Positions 27,904 through 39,139 are shown, counted from the stretch's first letter. The stretch is 64,000 nucleotides of DNA from Bacteroidota bacterium (GCA_016720655.1 JADKKE010000012.1:56969-120968); one strand, 5' to 3'. The notes: a model not told the origin generated them from the letters alone. Translations and numbers: made by a program.

Positions 27904-30029
27904 ATGAAGAAAATCCTCTCTCTATCTGTCGTTTTATTCACGTTCATTCAATTCATCAATGGTCAACCGTTCAGCTATCCGGCCACCAAAAAAGTGGAAC
28001 ATACTGACGACTATTTTGGAACAAAAGTTTCTGATCCCTATCGATGGCTGGAAGATGATAAATCAGCGGAGACGGCTGCATGGGTCAAAGAAGAAAATAA
28101 AATCACATTTGATTACCTCGATAAAATTCCGTTTCGTTCCAAATTGAAAGACAGGCTAACCACGCTATGGAATTTTCAAAAAAGGTCAGTGCCTTTCAAA
28201 GGCGGAAATAATTATTACATGTACATGAATGACGGTTTGCAAAATCAATATATCCTGAATGTCCTGAAAGGTAAATGGAATGCTACTCCTGAACCATTTC
28301 TGGACCCAAATCAATTGTCCTCCGATGGCACAGTAAATATCGGTGCTGTTTCGGTTTCAAAAGATGGAAAATGGGTGGCGTATGAAATATCCAAAGGCGG
28401 TTCCGATTGGAGCGAGATCCATATCAAGAATACCTGGTCAAACAAAGAGTCTCCCGAAACCGTTCAATGGGTTAAATTTTCGGGGATTTCATGGGAAGGA
28501 AATGGTTTCTATTACTCACGCTATGACAAACCGGATTCTGCAAACATCCTGAAAGGCAAAAATGAATTCCACAAAGTATATTACCACGTAGTGGGTTCCC
28601 AACAAATTGCTGATAAATTAGTCTATCAGGACAAAACACATCCTCAAAGAAATTATGGTGCTGGAACAACAGATGATGAACGCTATCTTATCCTGTCAGG
28701 GAATGAAGCTTCATCAAACAACAACCTGATGATTAAAAATCAAAAAAGCGAAAGCTGAATGGAAAACAATTGTTGCTGATTTTGAAAATGAGTATTCCAT
28801 TGTAGACAACGACAGCAATAGTATTTACATGCTTACCAACAAGAATGCTTCGAATTACCGGTTGGTGAAATTGGATGCAGAAAACCCAGCAGCTCCCTGG
28901 AAAGACATTCTGCCGGAGACAACTGAAGTACTTGAAGAAGTTGTTGTAGGGAATAATCTTTTTGTTGCCCGGTATATGAAGGATGCTCACAGCCTTCTGA
29001 AAGTTTTTGATAAAAAAGGAAAATTTTTATACGATATTCCTATGGAGACTGTCGGAACTGTGGATCAGCTCTCTGCTTCCAAAAAAGATCCCATGATCTT
29101 TTATTCGCTCAACACCTTCACAGCACCTTCCACAATTTACAAATGCAATCTGGCGACGAAAGAGAATAGTATTTTCTTCAGACCCAAACTCAATTACAAT
29201 CCTTCCGATTATGAAACCAAACAAGTATTTTATCCCGGAAAGGACGGCACTAAAATTCCAATGTTTATCATTCACAAAAAAGGTGTAGTTCTGAATGGTA
29301 CAAATCCAACACTACTTTTTGGTTACGGTGGATTCAATCTTCCTCAAACTCCTGTCTTTAAAGTCGAACGACTGGTATTCATGGAAAATGGAGGAGTATT
29401 TGCCCTGGCAAATATCAGAGGTGGTAGTGAATATGGTGAAAAATGGCATGAAGCAGGTACAAAACTTCAGAAACAAAATGTCTTTAATGATTTTATAGCA
29501 GCCGCAGAATATCTCATTGCTGAAAAATATACGAGTTCTGAAAAACTGGGTATCAATGGAAGATCAAACGGAGGATTGCTTGTGGGTGCTGTGATGACAC
29601 AGCGTCCCGAATTATTCAGAGTGGCAATTCCTACCGGTGGGTGTTATGGACATGCTTCGCTATCATACATTCACTATCGGCTGGGCCTGGAAAGGTGATT
29701 ACGGTTCCAGTGAAGACGAAGCCAATTTCCGCAACCTCTATGGGTATTCACCGCTTCATAATATCAAGGAAAATGTAAACTACCCTGCTACTCTGGTAAC
29801 GACCGGGGATCATGATGACCGGGTGGTTCCCGCTCATTCCTTCAAGTTTATTTCCACATTACAAGAAAAGTACAAAGGGAATAATCCGGTTCTGATCCGG
29901 ATCGATGTGAATGCCGGACATGCCGGTACCACTCCTTTAGGATCAAGCAAACCAATCGCCAAGCAAATCGAAGAACAAACAGATATTTTCTCCTTTCTGA
30001 TGTTCAATCTTGGCATGACGATCAACTGA
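27904..30029 (+). CDS. Prolyl oligopeptidase (S9A serine peptidase), secreted; two frameshifts
   Basis: ATG at 27904 starts a signal peptide (MKKILSLSVVLFTFIQFINGQ); the ORF start 30 bases upstream is unlikely. The body matches prolyl oligopeptidases: DPYRWLEDDKSAET near the start, a beta-propeller, then the catalytic alpha/beta-hydrolase domain with Ser in GRSNGGLLVG (about residue 554), Asp in DHDDRVVPAHSF (about 637) and His in NAGHAG (about 673). Two single-base insertions split it: A6 instead of A5 at 28742-28747, and GG instead of G at 29636-29637, where the restored text is IPTVGVMDMLRYHTFTIG. Correcting both gives 707 aa, the usual length. The family cuts after proline in short peptides; this one should act in the periplasm. 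Confidence 0.9.
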
Positions 30030-30092
30030 TACTTTTGAACATCGTCATTGGAAAAGTCGGGGTGAACAGGTAAGCCTGCACCTTGAATTTAT

Positions 30093-30100
30093 TAACTTTG
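30093..30100 (+). promoter_or_regulatory. Candidate -7 box for the double ATP-grasp gene
   Basis: TAACTTTG fits TAnnTTTG and lies about 30 bases before ATG 30130. No TTG sits at the right distance. Just upstream, 30061-30082 can form a hairpin (GGTG-CAGG with CCTG-CACC) that may end the peptidase transcript. Confidence 0.4.
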
Positions 30101-30129
30101 TCCTCCGGGATAAAATGCCCGGATGCTTC

Positions 30130-32841
30130 ATGAAATTAAAAATCGGAATTGTTTTTGGCGGCTTCTCCAGGGAGCGTGAAATTTCGTTTGCCGGAGGTCG
30201 TACAGTTTATGACAACCTCAACAAATCACTTTTCGAAGCGGTCCCGATTTTTGTGGACAGTTTTGGAAATTTTGTTTTGCTGAATTGGGAAAATGTGTAC
30301 AAAGGAAGTATTCGTGACTTCTATCCACCAGTCGATTCCCTTCCGGCCTCTCCTAACGATTTTCAAGTGTATGCTGAAAGTCTGGGTAAGTTGACTCTTC
30401 CTGAACAAGAGAATCTCATCAATAGTTTGGGTAAGCGAATTTCTCCTGATCAACTTTCCGGAATTATCGATTTTGCATTTCTCTGTCTGCATGGTCCTTT
30501 TGGTGAAGACGGAAGAATTCAGGGATGTCCTGAATTTCTCGGAATTCCATATTCCGGTTCAGGAATTTTTTCATCGGCAATCGGAATAAACAAAGCCATC
30601 CAAAAACACCTGATGCAGCAGGCCGGATTTCCAAGCCCGGCTTTTTTCACCATGAAACGTACTGAATGGATAAATACGAATTCAACCGATCAAATCTTTC
30701 GCAAAGTTCAGGATGAAATAGGTTTCCCTTGTGTCGTTAAATCTGCCAATCAAGGTTCTTCCATTGGTGTGAGTATTCTTCCGGAAACGGATCAGGGGAA
30801 ATTGTCTGCCGCTCTTGATCAGGCTTTTTTCATACGAAAAATCAGTGCTCAGGAATGGAATAAACTTGATGCTCCAAAACAACTAGAATTTTTAAGGATA
30901 CTCACAGACATACGAACCGGAATTGGAATTCCTCTTGCTTTGCGAAATCAAAATTCTGTTGAAATTATTTATCATCCGGAAATCCTGCTTCAAAAACTGA
31001 AAACATTTTTTGCTTCCGGATCCCGGGAGATACAACTGGAAAGTCTGGATGCTGAGAGTGAAGTTGTAATCGAAGCCTTTATTGAAGGAAAAGAATTCTC
31101 CTGCATTGTCATCCGCAATGAAAATGGCTTGCCCGTTGCCTTGCCTCCTACTGAAATCCGGAAAGGAAAAGAACTTTTCGATTACCGTTCAAAATATCTC
31201 CCGGGCTTATCCCGAAAAATTACACCCATAAATTTACCTTACGAACACATACAAGCGATCCGCAAGGAATGCGAACGACTATTTCTTTCCTTACAATTCA
31301 ATGTGTATGCACGTATCGATGGATTCATCAACGATGCCGGAAAAGTATTTCTGAACGATCCGAATACAACATCCGGGATGATGCCCTCTTCGTTCTTTTT
31401 CCACCAAGCTGCCGAAATTGGATTGAATCCATCGCAATTCCTGACGTATATTATCCGGACATCTCTGCTGGAAAGACAAGAAGATATGAAGAGCGTTGTT
31501 GAATTACCGGCAATGCTTAGCAAACTGGATGCAGACATTCATGCTTTAAAAATTGCGGGAAGAAAAAAAATCCGTGCCGCGGTTATAATGGGAGGATATT
31601 CTTCGGAACGACATATATCCGTTGAAAGTGGAAGAAATATCTATGAGAAACTTTCTTCATCAGAAAAATACGAGGCCATTCCTGTTTTTCTCACTGGAAA
31701 TTCCGAAGATCATCAGATGTTTCAGATTCCTGTGAATCTCATGTTGAAAGACAATGCTGATGATATCCGTGAAAAGGTAATGCATTTCCATGTACATGAA
31801 GTAATCCGGGAGATCATGGATTTGTGTGATGGGATTACAAAAAAATATACTGACGACGATAATGTATTACAACCCCGCCCTCTCAGTTACCCGGCGCTTG
31901 CAGAAATTTGTGATGTAGTATTCATCGCCTTGCATGGTCGTCCCGGTGAAGATGGCGAAGTTCAAAGACATCTTGAATCCATCGGATTGCCGTACAATGG
32001 TTCGGGCGTGAGTTCTTCCAGACTTACGATTAATAAATACGAGACAAACGAAATTCTTCATCAGAATGGATTTTCAATTGCAAGACATGCCCTGGTGAAC
32101 ATTGCCGATTGGAACCTCGATAAAAATTCCTTTGTAAAAAATATTTTACAGCGATTTTCGTTTCCCTTTATTGCCAAACCTGTAGATGACGGTTGCAGCA
32201 GTGCAGTGAAAAAAATCCGGAATGAATCCGAACTGACTGCATTTGCAGACCTCATCTTCCGGCAACAGGAAGAATTGATCGCTGCAGATGCCAGTGTACT
32301 TCAATTGAAAATGAAAGAAGAGTTTCCACGGAAACAACAATTTCTGATCGAAGAATTGATTGAAAAGAAAAATGCAGTGCATTTTCTGGAAATAACAGAA
32401 GGTATGCTTACTCACCTGAATGATAAAGGCGAACGGAGATATGAACTGTTTGAAGCATCCGAAGCTTTGTCAGAAGGTGATGTACTCTCTCTTGAAGAAA
32501 AATTTCTTGCAGGTGAAGGACAAAATATCACACCGGCCAGGTATGCGAAAGATCCGACAGAGCGTTCACGTATCTCCAGAGAAGTGAGTGCTCAGCTTAA
32601 ACGAGCAGCAGAAATTCTGAACATCGAAGGTTATGCAAGGATCGATGCCTTTGTCCGTATCTTTGCCGATGGAAAAGTTGAAGTGATTTTTATTGAAGTC
32701 AATTCCCTGCCTGGCATGACTCCTGCAACCTGCATTTTCCACCAAAGTGCCATTGCCGGTTACAAACCGTATGAATTCATTGATGGAATTCTCGAATATG
32801 GAATGCAGAAAAAGAAAAACCTGATTGTATCGACTGATTAA
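30130..32841 (+). CDS. Fused double D-alanine-D-alanine ligase-like ATP-grasp protein
   Basis: A 903-aa protein with two complete Ddl-like halves, about 1-465 and 480-903; a single Ddl is about 330-370 aa. ATG at 30130 (MKLKIGIVFGG) is chosen over 30115. Each half repeats the Ddl series: FGGFSREREIS / MGGYSSERHIS, LHGPFGEDGRIQG / LHGRPGEDGEVQR, and PYSGSGIFSS / PYNGSGVSSS. The halves differ in wear. Half 1 keeps the ATP loop (VVKSANQGSSIGVS) but its metal/substrate motif is DPNTTSGMMPSS. Half 2 has a canonical EVNSLPGMTPAT but a changed loop (AKPVDDGCSSAV). Ddl makes D-Ala-D-Ala for peptidoglycan in the cytoplasm. Adjacent PASTA and RluD genes match the usual ddl neighbourhood of this phylum. 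Whether both halves are active is open. Confidence 0.85.
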   Translation: MKLKIGIVFGGFSREREISFAGGRTVYDNLNKSLFEAVPIFVDSFGNFVLLNWENVYKGSIRDFYPPVDSLPASPNDFQVYAESLGKLTLPEQENLINSLGKRISPDQLSGIIDFAFLCLHGPFGEDGRIQGCPEFLGIPYSGSGIFSSAIGINKAIQKHLMQQAGFPSPAFFTMKRTEWINTNSTDQIFRKVQDEIGFPCVVKSANQGSSIGVSILPETDQGKLSAALDQAFFIRKISAQEWNKLDAPKQLEFLRILTDIRTGIGIPLALRNQNSVEIIYHPEILLQKLKTFFASGSREIQLESLDAESEVVIEAFIEGKEFSCIVIRNENGLPVALPPTEIRKGKELFDYRSKYLPGLSRKITPINLPYEHIQAIRKECERLFLSLQFNVYARIDGFINDAGKVFLNDPNTTSGMMPSSFFFHQAAEIGLNPSQFLTYIIRTSLLERQEDMKSVVELPAMLSKLDADIHALKIAGRKKIRAAVIMGGYSSERHISVESGRNIYEKLSSSEKYEAIPVFLTGNSEDHQMFQIPVNLMLKDNADDIREKVMHFHVHEVIREIMDLCDGITKKYTDDDNVLQPRPLSYPALAEICDVVFIALHGRPGEDGEVQRHLESIGLPYNGSGVSSSRLTINKYETNEILHQNGFSIARHALVNIADWNLDKNSFVKNILQRFSFPFIAKPVDDGCSSAVKKIRNESELTAFADLIFRQQEELIAADASVLQLKMKEEFPRKQQFLIEELIEKKNAVHFLEITEGMLTHLNDKGERRYELFEASEALSEGDVLSLEEKFLAGEGQNITPARYAKDPTERSRISREVSAQLKRAAEILNIEGYARIDAFVRIFADGKVEVIFIEVNSLPGMTPATCIFHQSAIAGYKPYEFIDGILEYGMQKKKNLIVSTD

Positions 32842-32849
32842 AAATTCTT

Positions 32850-33611
32850 ATGCTTTCGAATCTCATTAAATTTATCAGGAGCAGGATCTTCTTTGTAAAC
32901 CTACTGGCAGCTTCAGTCCTCATGGCTGCTGTATTTTTTGGCATTTATTTCTGGCTGGGAAATTTTACACATCATGGAGAAAGTATTACCGTTCCGGATC
33001 TGCGCGGATTAAAAATGGCAAAACTGGAAAGTTTTCTTACCGATAAACATCTCCGCTTTAAAGTTGTCGATTCTTTATTCCAGGTCGATCAAAGTCCGGG
33101 AACAGTCCTCGAGCAGGATCCCGCGCCGGATTCTAAAGTGAAGGAAGAGAGAACAATTTATTTGACCGTTAATTCTTCCCAGCCACCGAAAGTACGAATG
33201 CCTAATCTCATCGATGTATCGTACAGGCAGGCAGAAGCAATACTCGAATCCTTTGGATTAAAAGTAGGCCAACTGATCTACCGGCCCGACCTGGCGAGGA
33301 ATGCAGTATTGGATCAGAATTACAAAGGATCATCCATCCTTCCAGGAAAAGAAATTTTCAAAGGATCTGTGATTGATCTTGTTCTTGGAGATGGTATGGG
33401 GAACACAGAAGTCCCTGTTCCTGATCTCAGTGGATTAACCCGCGGTGAAGCATTGTTTGTTCTAAAAGGCTCATCCCTCACAATTGGAACTGTTCATGTA
33501 GATCCGGGTGTCAGAGATTCCGGATCAGCGAAAGTGTACAAACAAATTCCGGAAGCCTCAGAAGAAGGAATGATCAACCAGGGAGAAGCTGTGGATATTT
33601 TTATACGGTAA
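32850..33611 (+). CDS. Membrane-anchored PASTA-domain protein (three PASTA repeats)
   Basis: A 253-aa protein with a short cytoplasmic tail, one membrane span (about 13-36) and three PASTA domains: ITVPDLRGLKMAKLESFL, VRMPNLIDVSYRQAEAIL and VPVPDLSGLTRGEALFVL. PASTA domains bind muropeptides or beta-lactams in penicillin-binding proteins and Ser/Thr kinases; here there is no enzyme domain. It starts eight bases after the Ddl-like gene and so is cotranscribed with a peptidoglycan-precursor enzyme, which fits a cell-wall role. Confidence 0.88.
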   Translation: MLSNLIKFIRSRIFFVNLLAASVLMAAVFFGIYFWLGNFTHHGESITVPDLRGLKMAKLESFLTDKHLRFKVVDSLFQVDQSPGTVLEQDPAPDSKVKEERTIYLTVNSSQPPKVRMPNLIDVSYRQAEAILESFGLKVGQLIYRPDLARNAVLDQNYKGSSILPGKEIFKGSVIDLVLGDGMGNTEVPVPDLSGLTRGEALFVLKGSSLTIGTVHVDPGVRDSGSAKVYKQIPEASEEGMINQGEAVDIFIR

Positions 33612-33732
33612 ATTTGTCAAAATGAACCTGATCCTCAGCAATCTTTGATATTCCCAAAGACCTCAAAACCCATTCTTTATTCGTATTTTCGTAGCCTTCA
33701 TTTATTCCCTTTGGGATCAATAAATTGATCAT

Positions 33733-35611
33733 ATGCTCATCTTAAGATATCTCAAAAATCATTTGTCGAAATACCTCCTGGTGATCCTTTTACCCTGTTC
33801 TGCTTATTCTCAGGAAATACTCGTTCCATTGGGATCAAATCAGGAAATTATCACCTACCAATTGGAGCATCCCGGAGCAATAAGCCGCTTGTCAGCTGTG
33901 GATGACACACTTCTCTTGCCTTTTATAGACGATTTCTCCAGAGATGGGATCTATCCGTTTGACAGTCTCTGGCTTGATCAGGATGCGTTTATAAATCGTT
34001 CATTTGCGAATGCACCGCCAACTATTGGAGTGGCTACACTGGATGGATTGGACGCTCTGGGAAGACCACATGACAGTTTGAGTGGTTCGGAAGAAATTGC
34101 AGATCATCTCACCTCCCGCCCGATTGATCTTGGAAGCCTCGGACAGGATACCGGAACAGTATGGTTGAGTTTTTTCTACCAGCCCCAGGGCTTGGGTGAT
34201 ATTCCTGAAACCGGTGATTCGCTTGTTGTCCAATTTAGAAACAAATCAAATGAATGGGTGAATGTATGGTCTGTCCCCGGCCAAAGCGATACAGCTTTTC
34301 AACGTGCAAACATTCACATTAACGATACAAACTATCTCTTCAAAGGTTTTCAATTTCGTTTTTACAATATAGCGACTGTAAATGGGAACAGGGATCACTG
34401 GAATCTCGATTATGTAATTCTCAATAAACAAACAGTTGTAAATGATTCTATTCGCGACAATGCATTGATACTTCCGCATGTTTCAATGTTGTCGGAATTC
34501 ACTTCAATGCCGTACACACATTACAAAGCACTTTCGACTCCTGCCAATGCGATGGTCACTGAAATCAATGATACCATTCTTGGATATTAATTACCGGCAA
34601 ACATCCTTTATTCCTTCTGTTTCGGTATTCAATGAAGGTGGCTTGCAGATTTTCAATAACAACAGTGGTTCCATTTCAGCGACAACTTCCAATTCATTTA
34701 TCCCATTCACTGTTCAGTTGAATGGATTTACTTTTCCAATTGTACCTGAAGACAGTGCCAAATTCTTCATGAAAGTTTATTTTACACAAACCGGTGGTAT
34801 CACCAATGCACACAATGATACAAGCAATCTTACTCAGAAATTCTACAATTTTTATTCTTATGACGATGGCAGTGCAGAACTCGGCTACGGACTTTCCGGA
34901 AACACCGACCTGAAACTTGCCTACCAGTTTGATGTCAAAAAGCAGGATACTCTGCGCGGGGTTCAAATTTATTTCAACCCGGTTGGATTGAATGTACACA
35001 ATAAATTGTTTCAGCTTGCTTATTGGAGCAGTGTAGATGTAGCTGGCAATTCAGAAAATCTTGTGTACAAAATGATTAATCAGAAGCCGGCAAACATTGA
35101 TGTGATCAATGGTTTCGCAACCTACCTCTTTGATACATTGCTCATAGTGCCTGCTGGCACCGCCTATGTTGGAATTATACAGAATGAACCACAAACACTT
35201 TACGGAATAGGTCTCGATCGCAATACAGATTCGCATTCTAAAATGCGTTATCATCTCGATGGATACTGGTACACTTCTCAGGTGCAGGGATCCTGGATGA
35301 TCCGGCCATTATTCGGAGATACGCTGACCAGAGGTGATTTGATTTCTGTGAATGAAATTGCTGTTCCGAATCTTGCTTTTTCGATTTATCCAAATCCGGT
35401 TGAAGATCAATTTCATCTCGATTTCAAAAAGCAGGCAGGAGAACAGTACTACTATGTCCTTTCTGATTTGAGTGGAAAAGAAATTCAATCGGGTGAAGCA
35501 AATCCCGGCAATAGTGTCTACACCAATGGCCTGTCATCAGGATTCTACTTCCTGACATTAACTGCAAAGAAGGCTGCTGTTTCTTCTACAGTGAAATTTG
35601 TAAAATATTAA
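33733..35611 (+). CDS. T9SS-exported protein of unknown function; one frameshift
   Basis: It has a signal peptide (ending LLPCSAYSQ), a large beta-rich body (for example LPFIDDFSRDGIYPFDSLW and VWLSFFYQPQGLGDIPETGDSLVVQF, which resemble a concanavalin/MAM-like fold) and a type A T9SS sorting domain (FSIYPNPVEDQFHLDF ... LSSGFYFLTLTAKK ... STVKFVKY). The frame breaks at 34582-34583, where GG should be G; the text then reads NDTILDINYRQTSFIPSVSVFN and gives a 625-aa protein. It lies between the PASTA gene and rluD, a placement common for such a protein in this phylum. No catalytic motif is visible. Confidence 0.8.
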
Positions 35612-35659
35612 TTCACGAGTACATAATTGTCAATTATTTTTTTGTTGATCACCCCAACC

Positions 35660-36694
35660 ATGTTAAACGAAGAGACCGAAGCCATTGAACAGGATGAATT
35701 GTATGAGCACCATCGGCTTACCGTTGAGAAGGGGCAATCGCTCGTACGCATTGATAAGTTCCTGATGAACCGTCTGGAGAACAGTTCCAGAAATAAAATA
35801 CAACAAGCCTGTGATGCTGATTGTGTCCGGGTAAACGGAAAAGCAGTTAAATCAAGCTACAAAGTAAAACCGCTCGATGATATTCAAATAGTAATGCCTG
35901 AACCTGTTCGTGAAACCGAACTGGTCCCGCAGGATTTACCTATTGATATTGTTTACGAAGACGATGACATCGTCGTGATCAACAAAGCAGCAGGAATGGT
36001 TGTGCACCCGGCCTATGGTAATTATATGGGAACCCTGATGAATGCGCTGGTGTATCACTTTGAGCATTTGCCACATAATGAAAACAACCGGAGCAGGCCT
36101 GGCCTTGTTCATCGTATTGATAAAAATACTTCCGGTTTACTGGTAATTGCCAAAACCGAAATTGCAATGGCTTCCCTTGCGAAGGAATTTTTCGAGCGAA
36201 CAATTGACCGGAAATATCTTGCACTGGTGTGGGGAGATTTCAAAGAAGAGGAAGGTACTATCACCGGGAATGTCGGACGCAATTTGAAAGATAGGAAAAT
36301 CATGGATGTATTTCCATCTGCCGACTATGGTAAGCATGCTGTTACTCATTACAAAGTTGTGGAACGCTTTGGTTATGTAACTTTAATCGAATGCAAACTC
36401 GAAACCGGCCGCACACACCAGATTCGTGTACATATGAAATTCGCCGGTCATCCCCTTTTCAATGATGATACCTATGGCGGAAACAGGATTTTAAAAGGAA
36501 CAACTTTTACCCGTTACAAACAATTCATCGATAATTGTTTTGAATTGATCCCGCGCCAGGCTTTGCATGCTCAAACCCTGGGCTTCATTCACCCGACGAA
36601 AAAAGAAAAGATGTATTTCGAATGTCCCTTGCCGACAGATTTTTCCTCTGTACTGGACAAGTGGAGACATTATGTGAAGTATGTGAAAGATTGA
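35660..36694 (+). CDS. RluD-family rRNA pseudouridine synthase
   Basis: A 344-aa protein with an N-terminal S4 RNA-binding domain (VRIDKFLMNRLENSSRNKIQQACDADCVRVNGKAVKSSYKVK) and a RluA/RluD catalytic domain in which the active Asp is in HRIDKNTSGLLVIAK. ATG at 35660 is preferred to the TTG that opens the frame at 35627. The family isomerises uridines in 23S rRNA (RluD: helix 69) in the cytoplasm; the exact site is inferred from family. It is 48 bases after the T9SS protein gene and convergent with mqnE, with 24 bases between stops. Confidence 0.9.
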   Translation: MLNEETEAIEQDELYEHHRLTVEKGQSLVRIDKFLMNRLENSSRNKIQQACDADCVRVNGKAVKSSYKVKPLDDIQIVMPEPVRETELVPQDLPIDIVYEDDDIVVINKAAGMVVHPAYGNYMGTLMNALVYHFEHLPHNENNRSRPGLVHRIDKNTSGLLVIAKTEIAMASLAKEFFERTIDRKYLALVWGDFKEEEGTITGNVGRNLKDRKIMDVFPSADYGKHAVTHYKVVERFGYVTLIECKLETGRTHQIRVHMKFAGHPLFNDDTYGGNRILKGTTFTRYKQFIDNCFELIPRQALHAQTLGFIHPTKKEKMYFECPLPTDFSSVLDKWRHYVKYVKD

Positions 36695-36718
36695 GTTGAA
36701 ATTCTAATAGAATCTTCT

Positions 36719-37892
36719 TCAATTCAACATCATCCCATTTTCAGTTGCGAAATTGAAATCTGTAAAATCTCTCACAACATTGTATAATGTGTCGCGCTCG
36801 ACAGGAGTTCTCCCGCTCTGGCGAATGAGATCAACAAGCTGACCTGTACTGAGTGAAGGATTCTGTTCCTCTGCTCCTGCCATGGAATAAATACGGGTAG
36901 TGTCATCAATGGTACCATCGAGATCATCGACACCAAAGGCCTGAGATAATTGAGCTGTGCTGCGGCCAATCATCGGCCAATAGGCTTTGATGTGGTTAAA
37001 ATTGTCCATGAAAATGCGGGAGATAGCGTAATTTTTCAAGTCTTCCACTACACTCACTTCCGGTACATCCGACATTTCATTGTCTTTGTTCCGAAACTTT
37101 AAAGGAATGTATGTATTAAATCCACCGGTGCGATCTTGCAATATGCGCAGGCGGTTCATGTGCTCTACACGATTTGCATAAGTTTCAATATGTCCATACA
37201 AAATTGTCGCATTACTATGCATACCTAAACGATGCGCTGTTTCATGAATGTTCAGCCATACCTCTGAGGAACATTTATCACTGCAGATTTTTTCGCGAAC
37301 GTCTTCGTCAAAAATTTCTGCTCCGCCGCCGGGAATTGAATCCAGTCCGGCTTCCTTCATTCTCTGTAATCCTTCTTCAACACTCACTTTTGCTTTACGG
37401 AACATGTAATCAAGTTCGACAGCAGTGAATCCCTTGATGTGCAATTCCGGACGGTAATTTTTAATCTGCTTCAGCACATCAACAAAAAAATCGAGATTCA
37501 TTTTTTGGATGTACTCCACCGACTATATGAACTTCTGTAACAGGCTGTCCATCGTATTTTTTAACAATGTCCAGCATCTCTGACGCACTTAGTTCCCAAC
37601 CTTCTTCTTTCTGTCTCAACAATCGTGAATACGAACAAAACTTGCAGGTAAAAACACAAATATTTGTCGGTTCGATATGAAAGTTTCTGTTGAAGAAAGT
37701 CTTATTTCCATTTTTTTCTTCTCTCACAAAATTTGCCATCGCACCAAGAAATCCAAGCTCCGCATTTTCATACAGAAATACACCTTCATCAACTGTGATC
37801 CGTTGTTTGTTAAATACTTTATTTGCGATAGATTTTAATTCTCCTGACAATGCATGATCATCAAGATAGGATTGAATGCTTTTCGTTTGCAT
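36719..37892 (-). CDS. mqnE: Aminofutalosine synthase (radical SAM), menaquinone biosynthesis; one frameshift
   Basis: The radical-SAM cluster motif CVFTCKFC is preceded by HIEPTNI. Further along are GGVHPKMNLDFFVDVLKQIK, ITAVEL-like GFTAVELDYMF, DSIPGGGAEIF and HSNATILYGHIE, which together mark MqnE-type enzymes. A run of six A (minus strand; T6 at 37501-37506) should be five, which joins the two pieces into 390 aa. ATG at 37892 is chosen because it follows a -7 box closely and removes an unlikely leader. MqnE adds SAM-generated adenosyl radical chemistry to 3-(1-carboxyvinyloxy)benzoate to make aminofutalosine, so this organism probably uses the futalosine route to menaquinone. Confidence 0.87.
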
Positions 37893-37907
37893 ATTTAAAA
37901 TAAAACA

Positions 37908-37915
37908 CAAAAATA
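37908..37915 (-). promoter_or_regulatory. Candidate -7 box for mqnE
   Basis: TATTTTTG on the minus strand fits TAnnTTTG and lies 15 bases before the ATG at 37892. No TTG at the normal distance is seen. Confidence 0.4.
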
Positions 37916-37928
37916 CACATTTGATCAA

Positions 37929-38318
37929 TGTTCCTGCTTACATTCATCATAATGATGATTGACAATAATCAGTATTCGGAAGATTGTTTTGAGCTCGATA
38001 ATGCTTAAGGGAATCAATCCTTCACACTTTGTTTTAAATATCAAGGGTATTCAATAAAACGTACAAATAAATTTTCCCCGAAAATCTATTTCAAGATCTA
38101 AACTCCATCATCAGTGTATAATTCATAATCCTATCACTGCCATTCAAACTCCGACTTTAACAATGAATTTGAACTCCATTTTCATTCAAACTTTAAAATC
38201 TTGCGAAATTCTGACAATTGCCCCATTGAATTCATTTAGTTTACACATGATTTGACCGCAGTCTGACAGTTCATATCAATCCTGAGTTTTGTATATTTAT
38301 CATTAAAATCAACACCTT
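37929..38318. other. Intergenic, AT-rich
   Basis: About 390 bases between the divergent mqnE and response regulator genes. I see nothing beyond AT-rich DNA: no ORF with coding character, no heptamer array and no clear promoter for the regulator. Confidence 0.4.
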
Positions 38319-39017
38319 ATGATTCGGATACTCTTAGTAGAAGATGAAGAACACCTCCAGGAAGCCATCAAGCTCAACCTTGAACTGGAAGGCTATAAAG
38401 TAGTTGCAGCCGGCACAGGTACTGAAGCTGTCAAGATCTTTAAAGCAGAACGGTTCAATCTTGTCGTACTGGATGTAATGCTTCCGGAAATGGATGGTTT
38501 TGCAGTTTGTGAAGCGATTCGCCTGCACAATGGAACAGTTCCAATTTTATTTCTCTCTGCTAAAAATGCCAGTGAGGATAAGATCCTCGGTTTAAAACGT
38601 GGTGCTGATGATTATATGACCAAGCCTTTTAATCTTGAGGAGTTTCTATTACGAGTGAATGTGTTGGTGAAAAGAAGTCTGAGTCAGGATGAAAAAAAGG
38701 AACTCAGCGATATTTTCCGATTCGGTGGCAACGAAGTCAATTTCAGAACCTATGAAATAATGGGAAAGGAGAATGAAAAGATCCGACTCACCAAGAAGGA
38801 AATCGCACTCTTGAAACTATTGATCGAACGAAAAAATGAAGTGGTTTCAAGGGAACAAATTCTCGAAACGGTGTGGGGATACGACATCTACCCTTCTACC
38901 CGTACCGTCGATAATTTCATCCTTGCTTTTCGAAAATATTTTGAAAAAGATCCAAAAGAACCTCAGTACTTCTATTCTGTTCGTGGAGTTGGTTACAAAT
39001 TCATGACAGAACAGTAA
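38319..39017 (+). CDS. OmpR/PhoB-family response regulator, orphan
   Basis: A 232-aa protein. Residues 1-120 form a receiver domain with the acidic pocket (VEDEEH), phospho-acceptor Asp52 (LVVLDVMLP), the Ser/Thr switch (FLSAKNA) and Lys in MTKPF. Residues 130-232 form a winged-helix DNA-binding domain ending YFYSVRGVGYKF. There is no histidine kinase beside it, so its partner is elsewhere. It resembles RprY-like regulators of Bacteroidota, but no target site can be read from the window. Confidence 0.9.
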   Translation: MIRILLVEDEEHLQEAIKLNLELEGYKVVAAGTGTEAVKIFKAERFNLVVLDVMLPEMDGFAVCEAIRLHNGTVPILFLSAKNASEDKILGLKRGADDYMTKPFNLEEFLLRVNVLVKRSLSQDEKKELSDIFRFGGNEVNFRTYEIMGKENEKIRLTKKEIALLKLLIERKNEVVSREQILETVWGYDIYPSTRTVDNFILAFRKYFEKDPKEPQYFYSVRGVGYKFMTEQ

Positions 39018-39139
39018 TAATTGAGGTAAAAAAGGCACAATTAAAGGTGAAGAACCCATTAGTTTTGCAGAAAATTCATCTTCAACTCCCACTTTTCCCT
39101 GTATAATTGGGCCTTGTTAACTAAAACCTATAAAAACGA

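Noticed and set aside
28742..28747. Programmed ribosomal frameshifting or transcript slippage in the broken genes
   Set aside because: Both insertions and deletions occur, in different bases and many unrelated families, some (GG, CCC) not at slippery sites; error is simpler.
39060..39067. TAGTTTTG as promoter of the M43 protease
   Set aside because: It lacks a TTG at 18-22 bases and lies 73 bases upstream; too weak to list as a feature.
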